Assembly (NCBI GenBank): GCA_024138025.1
Contig: JAMXBD010000637.1
Location: forward strand, 124,001-188,000
Direction of reading: 5' to 3'
DNA from: Combretum micranthum
Lineage: Eukaryota; Streptophyta; Magnoliopsida; Myrtales; Combretaceae
DNA length: 64,000 nucleotides
Each line of letters opens with the position of its first letter. Positions within the stretch are counted from its first letter, which is position 1. This document shows positions 61,286-64,000 of the stretch, one piece after another. The notes beneath the pieces were generated by a model that was not told where the DNA came from, made no database searches, and saw nothing but the letters and a program-made list of their open reading frames with translations. Position numbers and translations under genes: made by a program.

Positions 61286-61840
61286 AAACGCATTCAAAGT
61301 ATGCGTTTCAAGTTTGAGCCATGAATCAAATGCATAAGGGGAATGCATTCTAAAATTTCCAATCGAACGCATTCACTATATGCGCCCATTACACAATACA
61401 CGACTTGGACATCTCCTCCAAACGCATGGAGTACATGTGGCCTAGGTTTACGAACGCATTGGAGGAATGCGTTTGGTAACCCTATATATTAATCCGCTGC
61501 TCACTCACACTCCCACCCCTCTCTACGTTGCTCGCTCGATTTGCTGCAAGCACGCTCGATTGGAAGCCCCTCGCATGCACAGAGGCCTTTCGCCAACGCA
61601 CACAGTGCCCGCGCGTATAGAGCCAGCTCGCCAGCATGCACAGCACACGCGCACACGCTTCCTTGCTCGCCAGCGTGCACAGCACCAACTCCCTCACGCG
61701 CATAGCACCCACTCCCCCGCGAGCCAGGCATCCCAGATTTCGCTCGGCCGGCTGACACAACGGACGCATTCATTGCATGCATTGAAGGTAGCTCCTACAT
61801 CCCAACTACTCCTCTGCCAAACACGAAAAAACGCATTCTC
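61286..61840. repeat. Dispersed AACGCATTC motif cluster and GC-rich island
   Basis: The word (A/G)ACGCATT(C) or its complement occurs at 61286, 61301, 61365, 61453, 61466, 61763 and 61831, with variants at 61341 (GAATGCATTC, itself a palindrome) and 61421. From 61500 to 61770 the DNA turns GC- and CpG-rich, unlike the rest of the window, and contains a near-repeat GCTCGCCAGC(A/G)TGCACAGCA (61627 and 61667). It precedes the MULE transposase, so it may be its leader or promoter or a captured fragment. Confidence 0.6.
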
Positions 61841-62140
61841 TACTCTCGCTTAGTGTAAGGAAATCCGAAGGTCTCCATTTGTTGCACGTGTTGATAAAGT
61901 CTTCTTAAGGTAAAACTGAAAAACAATATTTTATATTTATTAGTTTGATTCGATAATTTCTAAAATTCTAGATTATGAAACCTAAAAAATGAATGTAGCA
62001 TAGATTGGCATGTTGAACTCGTAATGCATGATTTGTTGTGTTGATTTAAGTTTACTGGGTTGAATGGTGATGATTTGGGAAGTTTACATGTGTTGAAGTG
62101 TTCACTTACTGTTCGATACAATGTCTACATAGGATTTACT

Positions 62141-63584
62141 ATGGGGGATTTTGTTCGGTTCATTGTGTATGCTTATGGGAATGTTGTGACTGGAAAATAC
62201 GGTCCAGAGTATGACCAAGCTCTAATGAAGAAGGTCCGGATGAGAATTGATGCTGACTTTAATCAATTTTTGAGCAAGATATGTGCTAGTGTCGGTGTAG
62301 ATCCAACTATGGGAGCTGTCCAAATAGTTCACAGACACCCCCATTATATGCCGAATGGGCCATCATTCATGCCGTTGCCTATTGTAGATAACGAAGGTGT
62401 TAAAGACTTGATTGACCAGGCTAAAGAACTTGGTTCAGGCCTATTGCAAGAGTTATATGTGCATATAGAAGGATAGTATAGTGATCAAACCAAATTTATG
62501 CCATCTCAATTGCAGCAAGTTCTGGTTCAAAATGTGGAAGACCAGCGTAACAGATTTCTTCACCCCATAGGTGGGGTCGATGTATGCAATCAAACACCTC
62601 AGTGGCAAGTTATGGTGCATCATTCCCCTATGAAATTTGAAGAGTATGAGCCGACACACGTCGAAGAAGGAATGGTGGAACTTGAAAGGAGAATTGAACA
62701 AGAAGTTATGCCAATTCTAAATCCTAGAGCCATGGATGATAATTAGGATGGTCAGAATTATGTGGATAAAGATGGGGATGCAATAGAGGACGAACAAAGT
62801 GACAGTGAAGAGGAAGATAATCCTGAACAGATCAATGATGTCGATGTTGTGACCGTGAGCACATCACAACAACCATCCAATGCTAGACAAAATTCTCTAA
62901 GTAATGATCCCTCTGAGGGTGGTGTAAGGGATAAGGTACCGTTTTTCAATATCGACAGTAATGATGGGTATATAACTTTTGAGGAAAGCTGGAGTATAAT
63001 GAGCAAGAACATTTCAAATGCAGATGATCTCAACAAAAGTATGATGTTCACCACAAAAGCAGATCTTATTAACCATGTGAAAAAATTTCATGTGAAGCAA
63101 TATTGTAACTTTAGGGCGGATGATTCAACCAAAACGATATGGTCAGCATATTATATGAAACGAGATGAGGGGCGTAAATGGAGACTACGTGCTTGTAAGA
63201 AGAAGCTTGAGGGTCTCTTCGTCATCACTAGATTAGAAGGACCCCACACATGCCTTAACCATATGGTCGGGCAAGACCATTCTCAGATAGATTGTAATGT
63301 TCTTGCAAGAGAGTTCTTGACGATGATTAGGGATGATGTAGATGTAAAAACGAGAGCGCTACAAGGGCATGCAGAGGCCCTGTTTGACTACAAAATATCA
63401 CAAGGAAGAGTATGGGAAGGGAAGAGGAGAGCAATTGCCATGGTATATGGAGACTAGGAAAATGCATACAATGAGCTTCCAAAATAGTTATATGCAATGA
63501 AAGCCACCAATCCTGGGACACAAGTTGAATGGGTTTGGACATGATCTGTAGAGCCTGAAAAAGCAATCATGAAGTGGTTATTCT
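62141..63584 (+). pseudogene. MULE (MuDR-like) transposase, in-frame stops, cut by an insertion
   Basis: One frame without shifts runs from MGDFVRFIVYAYGNVVTGKY to the hAT insertion, broken by TAG at 62474, 62744, 63455 and 63485 and TGA at 63542. The N-terminal region of about 110 residues precedes an acidic linker (EDEQSDSEEEDNPEQ). The plant MuDR DNA-binding region follows: MFTTKADLINHVKKFHVKQY, RKWRLRACKKKLEG, then PHTCLNH with its Cys and His. At least the last three stops fall where the family has Trp (YGD-stop-E, PK-stop-LYA, VWT-stop-SV). The catalytic domain would lie beyond 63585 and is not visible. An alternative in-frame start is 62060, but 62141 follows an ACATAG acceptor-like site and begins the conserved part. 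An intact protein would cut and paste the element. Confidence 0.85.
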
Positions 63585-64000
63585 TAGGGATGTAAGCGGG
63601 GCGGGTCATTATAGGGTACCCAACGGCCCAACCCGCTAAAAACCCTATAGGGTTTTGGGATTAAAAAAAACCCAATAATTTATCGGGTTGGGTTTTGGGT
63701 TTATTACGTAATCCGTTGGGAAATCCCGACCCGACATAAATTCAAAATATTAAAAAATTAAAAATATTAAGTTATTAAAGCAAGATTCCCATTTATATTC
63801 TATGTATACAAAAGTAAGTGAAAATGAAGTGTTTGCATCATTTTATATGATATTATTATCTAAAATTCATTCTTTCAATATAAGTGTTTATATTATTAAT
63901 AACTTAAAACAAAATTCTATTTTTTTTTTTGCTTTTTTTTAAGAAAAAAATTGAAAATCTTGGAGTCTGGTCGGGTCGGGTCGGGTTATGGGTTCCTTAA
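63585..64000. mobile_element. hAT-like element inserted in the MULE gene, truncated by window end
   Basis: It begins TAGGGATGTAAGCGGGGCGG, a hAT-type start, immediately after a MULE coding segment that ends in the usual ...LF position. The interior is rich in GGGTT/AACCC words, with GGGTCGGGTCGGGTCGGG at about 63970. There is no coding sequence. If the call is right, the 8 bp before it (GTTATTCT, 63577-63584) should reappear at the far end outside this window. Confidence 0.65.

Noticed and set aside
61467..61853. 128-codon Arg/His-rich frame and overlapping minus-strand frames of 93-95 codons
   Set aside because: Open frames on both strands are expected in this GC-rich island with few stops. 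There is no recognisable domain, so I treat it as MULE leader or captured DNA.

Overview
The window is plant nuclear DNA. It holds a 14-exon serine carboxypeptidase-like gene, a decayed multi-exon relative of plant calcium ATPase ECA3, Tekay/Del-type and Athila-type Ty3/gypsy retrotransposons, a MULE transposase, and hAT- and MULE-type MITEs. It is AT-rich with small introns, which suits an angiosperm and probably a dicot. The species cannot be named from the sequence.

Layout. Positions 1-15.2 kb are gene space. They contain an ECA3-like pseudogene (about 1490-5045, +), several MITEs including a hAT element with an 8-bp target duplication (7358-7826), and the only gene that looks intact, a clade-IA type serine carboxypeptidase-like (SCPL) gene on the minus strand (8211-11960). 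Its exons join in frame to 470 codons plus stop. Positions 15190-28977 are one Tekay-like chromovirus, flanked by a perfect 5-bp duplication (ATTAT). Its 5' LTR is split by a 5021-bp non-coding LTR unit that has its own perfect duplication (TCAGG). Positions 29-44 kb are AT-rich, non-coding and built of old LTR-like relics and MITEs. About 44.2-60.9 kb is a decayed minus-strand Athila-like element, broken by several younger insertions. The clearest is a 3858-bp second copy of the same non-coding LTR family (53865-57722, perfect duplication GTCTA), which contains a run of 59 G. Positions 61.2-63.6 kb hold a MULE transposase pseudogene with in-frame stops and a GC-rich leader. At 63585 it is cut by a hAT-like element that runs out of the window.

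How it fits together. One gene appears able to make a protein (SCPL, a secretory-pathway acyltransferase or peptidase). The rest records layered transposition followed by decay. Insertion order can be read directly: Tekay, then the family-A LTR inside it; Athila, then family A', an LTR-like fragment and others inside it; MULE, then hAT inside it. Stop codons in the Tekay gag are nearly all TAG where the family has Gln, as expected if methylated CAG sites decayed.

The best candidate for something undescribed is the family-A LTR. It is 3.9-5.0 kb long, has no coding capacity, carries an internal array of roughly 170-bp degenerate tandem units, and is present twice in opposite orientations, each copy nested in another retroelement.
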